NCBI RefSeq assembly: GCF_003075525.1
Contig: NZ_QDDR01000017.1
Location: 33,994-97,993 of the forward strand
Direction of reading: 5' to 3'
Origin: Pararhodobacter aggregans
Lineage (GTDB): Bacteria; Pseudomonadota; Alphaproteobacteria; Rhodobacterales; Rhodobacteraceae
DNA length: 64,000 nt
Shown here: one piece after another, positions 48,191 to 57,226 of the stretch
Numbering within the stretch: the first letter of the stretch is position 1
Layout of the letters: each line of letters opens with the position of its first letter
The notes under the pieces: generated by a model
The model's database searches: none
What the model saw: only the letters and a program-made list of their open reading frames with translations
What the model was told of the DNA's origin: nothing
Made by a program: the position numbers and the translations under genes

Positions 48191-50476
48191 ATGTCGGAAG
48201 CTGCACGCGAAACGTCCTGCGACTGGACTGTGACGGGCATGGACTGCGGATCCTGCGCGACCAAAATCAAGGATGCGGTGGCTCGCCTGCCGGGGGTGAG
48301 CGGCGTCGAGGTCGGGATCATGACGGAACGCCTGCGGCTGACGCTGGATGAGGCGCAGACCGGGCGGGACAAGATCGAAAAGACCGTCCGGGCACTTGGC
48401 TACCAGATTGCGCCGCGCGCTGCCGGTGCGAAGAAGGATTTTGTGCTGCCTGATGCCCACGATGGGCATGACGATGACCATGCGACACATGAGGGCCACG
48501 ATCACGCCGGGCACGACCACGGCCCCAAGGTCACCAGCGCAAAGCGCGATGACAGTGGCCACGGCAGCCCCGGCCATGTCCATGATGACCCCGCTGACCG
48601 GGGCAAGCGCTGGTATCAGACGGCCAAGGGCAAGCTGGTCATCTTCACCGCGTTGTTGCTCGGTGCCGCCTGGGTTATCGAGTATCTTGCACCCGAGATC
48701 GGCAAATGGGCCTTCGTCGCTGCTTGTCTGATCGGGGTAGCCCCAGTAGCGCAACGCGCCTTTGCAGCGTTGCGGATGGGTCAGCCCTTCACCATCGAAA
48801 GCCTGATGACGATTGCAGCCGTCGGGGCCTTGTTTATCGACGCAGCCGAAGAGGCGGCGTTGGTCGTCTTCCTGTTCGCCGTGGGCGAGGTTTTGGAAGG
48901 CGTGGCCGCAGGCAAGGCGCGCGACGGCATCAGGGCCTTGGCGAACCTTGTCCCGAAGACCGCGCAACTGGTCACCGGCGACATCACGCGCGAGGTGCCG
49001 GCCGCAAGCCTGACCATCGGCCAGACCGTGCTTGTTCGCCCCGGCGACCGGATTCCGGCCGATGGCGAGATCGTGGATGGCACCTCGGGCGTGGACGAAA
49101 GCCCGGTCACCGGCGAAAGCGTCCCCAAAACGCGCGGGCCGGGGGATGCGGTCTTTGCAGGCGCAATCAACACTGAGGCGGCGCTGCGGGTGAAGGTCAC
49201 CAAAGGCGCGGAAGACAACACCATCGCGCGCATCATCCGGCTGGTCGAAGAGGCCGAAGAGGCCCGCGCGCCGACCGAACGCTTCATCGACCGCTTCAGC
49301 CGCTGGTATATGCCCGCCATCGTCGCGGTTGCCGCGCTGGTGATCGTGGTGCCGCCGCTGGCATTTGGTCAGCCTTGGGACACGTGGATTTACCGGGGGC
49401 TTGCGCTTCTCTTGATCGGGTGCCCCTGCGCGCTGGTCATCTCAGTCCCCGCCTCCATCGCCTCTGCCATGTCCACCGGCGCGCGGCGCGGGCTCTTGAT
49501 GAAGGGTGGTGCGGTGATCGAAGCCGCAGCGAAGGTCGATGTCGTGACCTTCGACAAGACCGGAACGCTGACGCATGGCCGCCCGCAGGTGACGGATGTG
49601 GTGCCGTTCGGGTCAACGACCGAGGCCGAGCTTCTTGCCGTTGCTGCGGGCGTAGAAACAGGGTCGAGCCACCCGCTGGCGATTGCGATCCTGAACAAGG
49701 CCAAGGATGCGGGCGTTTCCGCGCTGCTCTCGCAAGACGCCAAGGCGCTGATGGGCAAGGGCGTTGTTGCAACCGTGGGCGGCGCTGCGGCCTATGTGTC
49801 CTCGCCCCGTTATGCGATGGAGCATGGCGGGCTCGATGGCTTCGGTCTTCGGCAGGCCACGATTTTTGAGGAGGACGGCAAGACCGCCGTCGCCGTGTTC
49901 CGCGAAAAGACCCCGCTTGGCCTGATCGCCATGCGGGACGAGCCGCGCGCGGATGCCAAGGACGCGGTGCGCCAGTTGACGGCGATGGGGGTGACTTCGG
50001 TGATCCTGACCGGGGACAACCCGCGCACGGCCGCCGCCATCGCCGGAAGCCTCGGGCTGAAGTTCGAAGCCGACATGATGCCCGAGGACAAGCTTGCCTA
50101 CATCCGCGAGATCGGCACCCAAGGCGGCGTAATGATGATCGGCGACGGTATCAACGACGCCCCCGCGCTGAAACAGGCGAGTGTCGGCGTGGCGATGGGA
50201 TCGGGCACCGACGTGGCGCTGGAAACCGCCGATGCGGCGATCCTGCGCGACCGGGTGACGGACATTCCGGCCACGATCCGCCTGTCGCGCGCTGCGATGG
50301 CCAATATCCGCCAGAACGTCACTATCGCTTTGGGGCTGAAGGCGGTTTTCCTGGTGACCTCGGTCTTCGGCTTGACCGGCCTCTGGATCGCAATTCTGGC
50401 CGATACCGGCGCGACTGTGCTGGTGACGCTGAACGCCCTGCGCCTGCTGCGGTTCAATCCGGAACGGGAGGCGTAA
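48191..50476 (+). CDS. zntA: Zn/Cd/Pb-type P1B ATPase (ZntA/CadA-like)
   Basis: 761 residues from the ATG at 48191 (AGGAGG 7 bp upstream). N-terminal metal domain GMDCGSCATK, then a His/Asp-rich stretch (DGHDDDHATHEGHDHAGHDH), membrane helices with CPCALVISVP, phosphorylation site DKTGTLTHGRP, GDGINDAP and the HP locus SSHPLA. Exports divalent soft metals. The His-rich linker favours Zn/Cd. Confidence 0.94.
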   Translation: MSEAARETSCDWTVTGMDCGSCATKIKDAVARLPGVSGVEVGIMTERLRLTLDEAQTGRDKIEKTVRALGYQIAPRAAGAKKDFVLPDAHDGHDDDHATHEGHDHAGHDHGPKVTSAKRDDSGHGSPGHVHDDPADRGKRWYQTAKGKLVIFTALLLGAAWVIEYLAPEIGKWAFVAACLIGVAPVAQRAFAALRMGQPFTIESLMTIAAVGALFIDAAEEAALVVFLFAVGEVLEGVAAGKARDGIRALANLVPKTAQLVTGDITREVPAASLTIGQTVLVRPGDRIPADGEIVDGTSGVDESPVTGESVPKTRGPGDAVFAGAINTEAALRVKVTKGAEDNTIARIIRLVEEAEEARAPTERFIDRFSRWYMPAIVAVAALVIVVPPLAFGQPWDTWIYRGLALLLIGCPCALVISVPASIASAMSTGARRGLLMKGGAVIEAAAKVDVVTFDKTGTLTHGRPQVTDVVPFGSTTEAELLAVAAGVETGSSHPLAIAILNKAKDAGVSALLSQDAKALMGKGVVATVGGAAAYVSSPRYAMEHGGLDGFGLRQATIFEEDGKTAVAVFREKTPLGLIAMRDEPRADAKDAVRQLTAMGVTSVILTGDNPRTAAAIAGSLGLKFEADMMPEDKLAYIREIGTQGGVMMIGDGINDAPALKQASVGVAMGSGTDVALETADAAILRDRVTDIPATIRLSRAAMANIRQNVTIALGLKAVFLVTSVFGLTGLWIAILADTGATVLVTLNALRLLRFNPEREA

Positions 50477-50480
50477 GGCC

Positions 50481-51104
50481 ATGATCTCCGGTTTCGGCTG
50501 GGCAGCATTGGCCCTTCTCTTCGGCTATCTGGCTCTGTTCTTCTGGGGCAGCGCGCTGGCCGCGAAAGCGGTGGGTCGGCCGGTCTGGCTGTTCGCCCGT
50601 GCGACCGGACGCGACCGGCTGGCGGCAATCGGGTTCCGCGTGGCCTTTGCGCTCGCCTTCTTCGGGCCGCTTCTCTGGCTCGCCGTGCCTATCCTGCACA
50701 AGATCGATCCGCTTTGGACCGAGGGGCGCGCCGTACTTCTTGGCTTGGTCGGGGTCTTTGTCGCAGGGCTCGGCGCGATGGTGGCCTTTGCCGCGCAGAT
50801 GTCGATGGGATCCTCCTGGCGCGTCGGCGTCGTCGGCGGCGAAACCGGCGATCTGGTCTCCGGCGGGCTTTACCGCTTCAGCCGCAACCCGACCTTTGTG
50901 GGGCAAGCGGCGCTGCTGGCGGGTGTTACCCTGGCAGTGCCCTCTGTCCCGACGGTCCTAGCCCCACTCCTGTTTCTCTGGTCCGCCACCACGCAAGTCC
51001 GGTCAGAGGAGGCTGCCCTGCGCATGGCAATCGGGCCGGACTATGACCGCTACACCGCATCGGTTCCTCGCTGGATCGGCATGAAGAGCAAGGCTGCGGA
51101 ATGA
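50481..51104 (+). CDS. Isoprenylcysteine-carboxyl-methyltransferase-like membrane protein
   Basis: 207 residues, five hydrophobic segments. The C-terminal SAM-binding pattern [20 protein letters not shown] and [24 protein letters not shown] is typical of ICMT-like/PEMT-like proteins. Target unknown. 4 bp after the ATPase gene, overlapping lspA by 4 bp. Confidence 0.82.
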   Translation: MISGFGWAALALLFGYLALFFWGSALAAKAVGRPVWLFARATGRDRLAAIGFRVAFALAFFGPLLWLAVPILHKIDPLWTEGRAVLLGLVGVFVAGLGAMVAFAAQMSMGSSWRVGVVGGETGDLVSGGLYRFSRNPTFVGQAALLAGVTLAVPSVPTVLAPLLFLWSATTQVRSEEAALRMAIGPDYDRYTASVPRWIGMKSKAAE

Positions 51105-51586
51105 CCAAGATGACGCTGATTTCGCTGATTGCTGCCGCAGTGGTGGCAGACCAGTTGACCAAGGCAGCGGCACTATCGCTGCTGTCGCAAGGGACGGCTG
51201 TCCCTGTCTTTCCGAGTTTCAACCTCTCCCTCGGGTTCAACACAGGCGCGAGCTTCGGCATGATGGGCGGGATAATGGCGGGTAAGCCCCTTCTGATGGC
51301 CGCGCTGACGGGCGCACTGACCATCGCCTTCGCCGTCATGGCATTCCGGGCGCAGCACGCGCTGGAACGTGCCGGCTTTGCACTGGTCGTGGGCGGGGCG
51401 CTTGGCAACATCATCGACCGGCTGCGACAGGGTGCCGTGACTGATTTTCTCGATTTCTATTGGCGTGACTGGCACTGGCCCACGTTCAACGTCGCCGATA
51501 TTGCGATCACCCTGGGCGCGGTCCTGATCCTCGCCGCATCTCTTCCCGTTCGCCGCCGCAAGGAGCCGGTTCTTGACCAAAGCTGA
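51101..51586 (+). CDS. lspA: Signal peptidase II (accessory LspA)
   Basis: 161 residues, four helices. Catalytic Asp pair in [20 protein letters not shown] and [11 protein letters not shown]. Lipoprotein signal peptidase. A second copy beside heavy-metal ATPases is common on mobile DNA. Overlaps dsbB by 14 bp. Confidence 0.93.
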   Translation: MTKMTLISLIAAAVVADQLTKAAALSLLSQGTAVPVFPSFNLSLGFNTGASFGMMGGIMAGKPLLMAALTGALTIAFAVMAFRAQHALERAGFALVVGGALGNIIDRLRQGAVTDFLDFYWRDWHWPTFNVADIAITLGAVLILAASLPVRRRKEPVLDQS

Positions 51587-52010
51587 CTCGGAAACCCTGT
51601 CGCGCGACGACCTTGCCTTGACTGCGGCCTTCCTGATTGCGCTGGCGGCCACACTTGGCGCGCTTTTCATCGGTGAGGTGCTGGGCCAGATGCCCTGCAC
51701 GCTCTGCTGGTATCAGCGCATCGCCATGTTCCCGCTGGTGCCGATCCTTGGCTTGTCACTCTGGCGGGGCGACGGCGTGGCGCGCGCCTACGGCTTGCCC
51801 CTGGCCCTCGCCGGGCTGGCGCTGGCGGCGTGGCATTCGGGCCTTTACGCTGGGTTTTTGCCCGCGCCAATCGTGCCCTGCACCGAAAATGGCCCCTCCT
51901 GCACCGGTGAGGCGCAGATGATCCTTGGCCTGCCGATCCCCTATCTTTCCGCGGTCGCCTTTGCAGCGATCCTTGCCTGTCTCATCCTTCCGAAAGGACA
52001 CCGCCCATGA
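51573..52010 (+). CDS. dsbB: DsbB-family disulfide bond formation protein
   Basis: 145 residues from a TTG start. Four helices; first redox pair in [16 protein letters not shown], second in [10 protein letters not shown]. Transfers electrons from DsbA to quinone. Coupled to the DsbA-like gene by 4 bp. Confidence 0.9.
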   Translation: MTKADSETLSRDDLALTAAFLIALAATLGALFIGEVLGQMPCTLCWYQRIAMFPLVPILGLSLWRGDGVARAYGLPLALAGLALAAWHSGLYAGFLPAPIVPCTENGPSCTGEAQMILGLPIPYLSAVAFAAILACLILPKGHRP

Positions 52011-52666
52011 ACCGCCGCACCCTTCTGATCGGAGCCTCTGCGCTTGGCCTTGCCGCCTTCGCGGGTGGCGCCTACGTGCTGAACCAGCGCCGCGCCGCCG
52101 AGGCAGAAGTGGCGGCCGCTGCCGCGCCAACAGCCGATCAGGCACTACTGATCCGGGACTACTCCCCCAGCTTCGGTCCTGCCGATGCGCCCGTCACACT
52201 GGTTGAATTCTTCGATCCGTCCTGCGAGGCCTGCCGCGCCTATCACCCGGTGGTGCAAGAGATCCGGCGGCAGTTTCCGACTCAGGTCCGGGTCGTGCTG
52301 CGCTATACCGTCTTCCACGAAGGCTCGGACGAAGCCGTGCGCATCCTTGAGGCTGCACGGATGCAGGACAAGTTCGAGCCGGTACTGGATGCGCTGCTGG
52401 AACAGCAACCGGGCTGGGCCGTGCATGGTTCGCCGCAGCTGGACGTGGCCTGGGAAATCGCCGGGGCCGCGGGGCTCGATCTCGAAAGGGCGGAAAGCGA
52501 CAAGCTCTTTCCGGGGATTACTGGCATCCTCAACCAGGACGCAGCCGACGTCGAAGCCTTGGCCATTCGACAGACGCCGACCTTCTTTCTGAACGGCAGG
52601 CGGCTGGAGAACTTCAGCGCAGACAGCCTGATCGCAGATGTGCGGTTTGCAATCGAGAACAGCTGA
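52007..52666 (+). CDS. DsbA-like thioredoxin-fold protein
   Basis: 219 residues. Signal anchor [20 protein letters not shown], then APVTLVEFFDPSCEACRAYH with a CEAC redox site and the cis-Pro region QTPTFFLNGR. Periplasmic thiol oxidase, partner of the DsbB encoded upstream. Confidence 0.9.
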   Translation: MNRRTLLIGASALGLAAFAGGAYVLNQRRAAEAEVAAAAAPTADQALLIRDYSPSFGPADAPVTLVEFFDPSCEACRAYHPVVQEIRRQFPTQVRVVLRYTVFHEGSDEAVRILEAARMQDKFEPVLDALLEQQPGWAVHGSPQLDVAWEIAGAAGLDLERAESDKLFPGITGILNQDAADVEALAIRQTPTFFLNGRRLENFSADSLIADVRFAIENS

Positions 52667-52672
52667 TGCCGA

Positions 52673-53125
52673 TCAGGACCGATTGGCGAAGGCCGCGAAG
52701 AGCGCCAGCGTTCGTTCGCTGACGTGATGCTCGATGCCTTCGGCGTCGCGCTCTGCCGTCTCGGGGTCAAGGCCAAGGCTGATCAGGAACCGCAGCACGA
52801 TCTCGTGCCGCCGCCGACATTCCTTGGCCAGCGCGCGGCCCGTGTCGGTCAGAAAAACCGACCGATACTTTGCGCGGGTGATCAGCCCTTCGCGCGCCAG
52901 CCGGTCGAGGGTCTTGCTGACCGTCGGCACCTTCACGCCAAGGCGGGTGGCGATGTCCACCGGGCGCGCCTCGCCCTGTTCGTGGATCAGCTCAGCGATC
53001 AGTTCGACATAATCCTCGGCCAGTTCATTCCGCCGTGCCTCGCGCACGCCCTGAAACGCTTCGGTGCGCGGGTCTGCGGGGCCGTCGAGCGGCGCGGTGC
53101 GGGTGTCAGGGTGGAACTCGGTCAT
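52673..53125 (-). CDS. mntR: Manganese-responsive regulator MntR
   Basis: 150 residues. DtxR-type HTH (YVELIAELIHEQGEARPVDI ATRLGVKVPTVSKTLDRLA) and metal-binding dimer domain (AKECRRRHEIVLRFLISLGL, DAEGIEHHVSE). Represses mntH when Mn is ample. Divergent from mntH with an operator between. Confidence 0.92.
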   Translation of the reverse strand: MTEFHPDTRTAPLDGPADPRTEAFQGVREARRNELAEDYVELIAELIHEQGEARPVDIATRLGVKVPTVSKTLDRLAREGLITRAKYRSVFLTDTGRALAKECRRRHEIVLRFLISLGLDPETAERDAEGIEHHVSERTLALFAAFANRS

Positions 53126-53176
53126 CTGCAGAGTGTCGCATGGGATGGATTGACAAGTAAAGTCGCGGGGCAGATT

Positions 53177-53192
53177 GTTAGCACTGTCTAAC
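53177..53192. promoter_or_regulatory. MntR operator
   Basis: GTTAG-CACTGT-CTAAC between mntR and mntH. Confidence 0.65.
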
Positions 53193-53246
53193 TTTATGCG
53201 CCACGTCTTGTCGGGATCGTGACGAAACCCGGGAGCGCCCTAAACC

Positions 53247-54572
53247 ATGTCCATCCCAGCCTGGCGACAAGAGCGCGAGACGCCCTCACTTTCCGAGGTC
53301 TTCCGCACCATTGCGGTCGGCAACGGCGGCACCAGCCGGTTCCGCCGGTTCCTCGCCTTCATCGGCCCCGGCTATCTGGTGGCCGTGGGCTACATGGACC
53401 CCGGCAACTGGGCGACCTCGCTCGCCGGCGGGGCGGCCTTCGGCTACACGCTGCTGTTCGTAGCCCTTCTGTCGAACATCATGGCGATCCTCCTGCAATC
53501 GCTCTGCGCGCGGTTGGCGGTCGCCTCGGGTCGCGATCTGGCGCAGGCCTGTCGAGATGCCTTTCCGAAATGGATGTCGGTGCCCCTTTGGGTTTTCGCC
53601 GAGCTAGCCATCATCGCCACCGATCTGGCCGAGGTGATCGGCACCGCCATCGGCCTGAACCTGCTGTTCGGCATCCCGCTGGAGATCGGCATCTTCATCA
53701 CCGCCGCCGACGTGTTCCTGATCTTGTGGCTGCAGAACAAGGGGTTCCGCTGGATCGAGGCGCTGATCATCTCGCTGATGGCACTGATCGCGGCCTGTTT
53801 TGTCGTGCTGATCGCGCAGTCCGATCCGGTCTGGGGCGACGTCATCGCCGGGTTCGCCCCGAGCCGTGAGATCGTCAGCAACCCGACCATGCTCTACCTT
53901 GCCCTTGGCATCATCGGAGCCACGGTCATGCCGCATAACCTCTATCTGCATTCGGGCATCGTGCAGACCCGCGCCTTTGGCATGGACCTGCCCGCCAAGC
54001 GCGAGGCGTTGCGGTTGGCGACTTGGGACAGCACCATTGCGCTGATGTTCGCGTTGACGATCAATGCCTCGATCCTGATCCTTGCCGCTGCCGCCTTCTA
54101 CACCGTCGGCGAAAATGACGTGGCCGAGATCGACAAGGCGCACCTGTTGCTGGAGCCGCTGCTGGGGTCGTCACTGGCGCCGGTCCTGTTCGGGGTGGCG
54201 CTTTTGTGCGCAGGCCTGAACTCCACTGTCACAGCCACGATGGCCGGGCAGATCGTGATGGAAGGCTTCATTCGGCTGCGCATCGCCCCCTGGGCGCGGC
54301 GGCTGATCACCCGCGGCCTTGCCATCATCCCGGCGGTCTTCGTGATCCTGCTCTACGGCAGTGAGGGCGTGGGTGAGCTGCTGATCCTGAGCCAGGTGGT
54401 GCTGTCCTTCCAACTGCCCTTCGCCATCGTGCCTTTGGTCATGTTCACCGCCAGCCGCGCCAAGATGGGCGAACTGGTCGCCCCACGCTGGCTGACGGGC
54501 CTCTGCTGGTTGATCGCCGCCGTCATCATCGTGCTGAACGTGAACCTGTTGTCGACCGTGCTTTTGGGCTGA
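53247..54572 (+). CDS. mntH: Nramp-type Mn(II)/H+ symporter MntH
   Basis: 441 residues, eleven or twelve helices. [20 protein letters not shown] holds the metal-binding DPGN motif, and [19 protein letters not shown] the MPH motif. Manganese importer. All motifs intact. Confidence 0.95.
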   Translation: MSIPAWRQERETPSLSEVFRTIAVGNGGTSRFRRFLAFIGPGYLVAVGYMDPGNWATSLAGGAAFGYTLLFVALLSNIMAILLQSLCARLAVASGRDLAQACRDAFPKWMSVPLWVFAELAIIATDLAEVIGTAIGLNLLFGIPLEIGIFITAADVFLILWLQNKGFRWIEALIISLMALIAACFVVLIAQSDPVWGDVIAGFAPSREIVSNPTMLYLALGIIGATVMPHNLYLHSGIVQTRAFGMDLPAKREALRLATWDSTIALMFALTINASILILAAAAFYTVGENDVAEIDKAHLLLEPLLGSSLAPVLFGVALLCAGLNSTVTATMAGQIVMEGFIRLRIAPWARRLITRGLAIIPAVFVILLYGSEGVGELLILSQVVLSFQLPFAIVPLVMFTASRAKMGELVAPRWLTGLCWLIAAVIIVLNVNLLSTVLLG

Positions 54573-54606
54573 CCCTTCACCCTTCGGTGAGAGCACGAAT
54601 TCGGGC

Positions 54607-54637
54607 TTGAACCTCAAGCGGCTGGAGGTTTTAGACA
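54607..54637 (+). promoter_or_regulatory. CueR-like promoter of the copper operon
   Basis: -35 TTGAAC (54607), -10 TAGACA (54632), 19-bp spacer with ACCTC...GAGGT dyad. Layout matches Cu-responsive MerR-family promoters. No cueR gene is in the neighbourhood. Confidence 0.55.
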
Positions 54638-54663
54638 GAGAGCAATAAACAGGCAGGTTACGG

Positions 54664-55257
54664 ATGCGGTTGACAAGGTTACAGAAAATCCTCTGGGCGG
54701 CGGCGGGACTGGCCACGCTGGCCTATGGGCTGCTCGTGCTGTTGCCAAACCGCGCGTCGGAGGCTGTCCCGCAAGCCGCCTTCCGACCGACCTTCACGCT
54801 GCCGGATGCCGAGGGTCGGGTGCGCACCCCTGCCGAGTTTGCGGGCCAGCATCTTCTGGTCTTCTTCGGCTTCACCAACTGCCCGGACGTCTGCCCGACA
54901 ACACTTTCCGAAGTGGCGCAGGTGATGGACGATCTGGGCGACGACGCTGCCCTTGTGCAGCCTCTGTTCATCTCGATCGATCCCGAGCGGGATCGCAGAC
55001 TGGGGCTGGCCGAGTTCACTGCGGCGTTCCACCCGTCGATCATCGGGCTTGCCGGGGACGAGGCACAGACCCGCGCCGCGGCGGACAGCTTCCGCATCTT
55101 CTACGCGCGCGAGGGTGATGCCGCCGCCCCCGACGGCTACACCATGTCGCACAGCCCGGCGCTCTACCTCATCGGGCCCGAGGGTGACTGGCTGCGTCAG
55201 TTCACCTACGGCACGCCCGCCACCGATATCCTTGCCGACCTTCAACCCAGATTGTGA
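54664..55257 (+). CDS. SCO1/SenC-family copper protein 1
   Basis: 197 residues. N-terminal anchor, then LLVFFGFTNCPDVCPTTLSE with CxxxC and the distal His in YTMSHSPALYLIGPEG. Delivers copper to oxidase CuA/CuB sites or acts as thiol reductase. First gene of the operon. Confidence 0.92.
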   Translation: MRLTRLQKILWAAAGLATLAYGLLVLLPNRASEAVPQAAFRPTFTLPDAEGRVRTPAEFAGQHLLVFFGFTNCPDVCPTTLSEVAQVMDDLGDDAALVQPLFISIDPERDRRLGLAEFTAAFHPSIIGLAGDEAQTRAAADSFRIFYAREGDAAAPDGYTMSHSPALYLIGPEGDWLRQFTYGTPATDILADLQPRL

Positions 55258-55262
55258 CCGCC

Positions 55263-55733
55263 ATGAAATCCCTGATCCTCTCGGCCCTCCTCACCCTATC
55301 CGCCGCCCCCGTGCTGGCCTGCGAAACCTTCACCCTCGGCGATCTGAATATCGAACACGCCTGGTCCCGCGCCACCATCGGCGCGGACCGGCCGGGGGTA
55401 TTCTATGTCGAGATCACCAACAACGGCAGCACAGATGATGCGCTGATCGGCATCGCGACCCCGGCTGCTGGCATGCCGATGCTGCACGAAACCGTGGTGA
55501 CCGACGGCATCGCCTCCATGCCACACGCCATGTCGATCCCGGTTCCGGCTGGCCAAACCGTCGAGCTGGCGCCCGGCGGCTATCATGGGATGCTGATGGG
55601 CCTGACCACGACACTGGCCGAAGGCGACAGCTTCCCGGTGACACTCTCCTTCCAGAATGCCGGGGAAGTCGTCGTCAATGTCGAGGTTCTGTCGCTACGG
55701 GCGGAGGGTCCGGATTGCGACGACGCCAACTGA
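55263..55733 (+). CDS. PCu(A)C copper chaperone
   Basis: 156 residues from the ATG at 55263 (GTG at 55254 possible). Signal peptide ending VLAC, then the copper motif: MPMLHETVVTDGIASMPHAM and YHGMLMGLT (H-x-M set). Periplasmic Cu(I) chaperone that works with SCO proteins. Confidence 0.92.
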   Translation: MKSLILSALLTLSAAPVLACETFTLGDLNIEHAWSRATIGADRPGVFYVEITNNGSTDDALIGIATPAAGMPMLHETVVTDGIASMPHAMSIPVPAGQTVELAPGGYHGMLMGLTTTLAEGDSFPVTLSFQNAGEVVVNVEVLSLRAEGPDCDDAN

Positions 55734-56314
55734 TCCTTGGTCTGGGAGGCGCGAGCGGTGCATTGGCCTTCACGCTCGGCCTCGGCTGGTTGCAAAGCCG
55801 CGGCCGCGCGCAGCCGCCCGCCGCGCTTCTGCCACTGCCCATCGGCGAGATGGGCTTTGCCCTGACCAACCATCGCGGTGAACCGGTGCGCCCGGCAGAC
55901 TGGATCGGCCGCCCGACCATGGCCTTCTTCGGCTTCACTTGGTGCCCCGATGTCTGCCCAACCACCCTCAGCGACATCTCGGGCTGGCTGGATGAGCTCG
56001 GGCCCGACGCCGACCGGCTGAACACCGTCTTCATCACCGTCGATCCCGAACGGGATACACAGCAAGTTCTGGCCGACTACCTGGCAAACTTCGATCCACG
56101 GATCACCGGCCTGACCGGCCCGCTGGCCGAGGTCGAACGCGCCGTCGCAGGCTTCCGCGCCCGGTTCGAAAAGGTGCCCCGCGACGGGGATTACACCATG
56201 GACCACACTGCCGGTGTGTTCCTGTTCCGCGCCGATGGGCGCTTTGCCAGCATCATCGACTACCACGAGGACCGCCGCTTCGCCCTGCCGAAGATACGCA
56301 GGGTTCTGACCTGA
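55715..56314 (+). CDS. SCO1/SenC-family copper protein 2
   Basis: 199 residues from a TTG with GGAGG 8 bp upstream. Hydrophobic start (LILGLGGASGALAFTLGLGW), MAFFGFTWCPDVCPTTLSDI and YTMDHTAGVFLFRADG. Overlaps the previous gene by 19 bp. Two SCO paralogues in one operon may serve different oxidases. Confidence 0.92.
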   Translation: MRRRQLILGLGGASGALAFTLGLGWLQSRGRAQPPAALLPLPIGEMGFALTNHRGEPVRPADWIGRPTMAFFGFTWCPDVCPTTLSDISGWLDELGPDADRLNTVFITVDPERDTQQVLADYLANFDPRITGLTGPLAEVERAVAGFRARFEKVPRDGDYTMDHTAGVFLFRADGRFASIIDYHEDRRFALPKIRRVLT

Positions 56315-56340
56315 CAGCCACACCTGTTCCGGAGAGCCAC

Positions 56341-56817
56341 ATGACCAACACGCCCCTTCTGACCCGCCGCACAATGCTGCTGTCCGGCCTCGCCGTCGCG
56401 ACTTTCGCGGCCAGTCCGGTGCGCAGCGCGGGCCCGTCGATCCATGTCGTAAAGGGAACCGGCTGCGAATGCTGCAACGCCTGGGTCGCCTATCTTCGGG
56501 ACGAGGGTTTCACCGTGACGGACGAGGAGCGCTACGGCACGCTCCTGATGACCTACAAGGCCGAAGTGGGTGTGCCTCAAAGAATGATCTCCTGCCACAC
56601 AGGGATGATCGAGGGCTATGTGCTCGAAGGCCATGTCCCTGCGGCCGATATCCGGCGCCTGCTCGAGGAGCGGCCGGACGCGATCGGGCTTGCCGTGCCT
56701 GGGATGCCCTATGGATCGCCCGGCATGGGACCGGAGGACAGCCGCGAGGCCTACGACGTCCTGCTGATCGGCCGCGATGGCTCAACCGAGGTCTTCACCC
56801 GCTATCTGGCCGCCTGA
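56341..56817 (+). CDS. DUF411 metal-binding protein (CopG-like)
   Basis: 158 residues. Tat-like start (LLTRRTMLLSGLAVATFAAS), then VVKGTGCECCNAWVAYLRDE with CxCC and ISCHTGMIEGYVLEGHVPA. DUF411 proteins occur in copper-resistance operons. Last gene of the operon. Confidence 0.9.
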   Translation: MTNTPLLTRRTMLLSGLAVATFAASPVRSAGPSIHVVKGTGCECCNAWVAYLRDEGFTVTDEERYGTLLMTYKAEVGVPQRMISCHTGMIEGYVLEGHVPAADIRRLLEERPDAIGLAVPGMPYGSPGMGPEDSREAYDVLLIGRDGSTEVFTRYLAA

Positions 56818-56836
56818 CAATTGTGTCGCCCGTGCT

Positions 56837-57117
56837 TCATGCCGCCTTCGGCCAACGGCGATGCAGGGTGTCGATGAAGACGGCATGGGTGTGGTGGGGC
56901 CCGTGTTCCGACAGGTGGAGATAATCGGCGGACAGGTCAGGAAGGTCGTGCCGCAAGAACGTCTGATCGTTCGCGGGCCAGAGGCGCAGCACCGCAACGA
57001 GGCCAGCCGCGCCGATGAGCGCCGTGACGCACAGACCGGGCACCGGCGCCGATCCCGCCGGCCAGCGGGTAGGTGACCAGCCAGCAGGCGCGCGAGAGGG
57101 CGAAGCTGCCATTCATG
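56837..57117 (-). pseudogene. C-terminal remnant of an MFS transporter, frameshifted
   Basis: Minus strand: MNGSFALSRACWLVTYPLAG GIGAG in one frame, then after a shift near 57040 PGLCVTALIGAAGLVAVLRL WPANDQTFLRHDLPDL and the His-rich end SEHGPHHTHAVFIDTLHRRW. This looks like the last helix pair and cytoplasmic tail of an MFS exporter. No N-terminal part is present. Confidence 0.5.
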
Positions 57118-57170
57118 ATGACCTTAGCGACTGACCGCCTTCTAGAGTGAGAGGAGTGCCGGTTTCCCGG

Positions 57171-57213
57171 TGACGGGTTAAAGGCTCGGGAGAGTGGCTC
57201 CCGGCGCCTGTCA
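57171..57213 (+). promoter_or_regulatory. Structured 5' leader, copy 2
   Basis: Outer stem TGACGGG (57171-57177) with CCTGTCA (57207-57213); inner stem CGGGAG-AGTGG-CTCCCG (57187-57203). Linker GGCT (57183-57186) can pair with AGCC (57222-57225) right before the ATG. Linker lengths equal copy 1. Confidence 0.75.
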
Positions 57214-57226
57214 CGGGAGATAGCCG

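Noticed and set aside
49613..50482. Leftward frame opposite the metal ATPase
   Set aside because: Antisense shadow with His/Arg bias.
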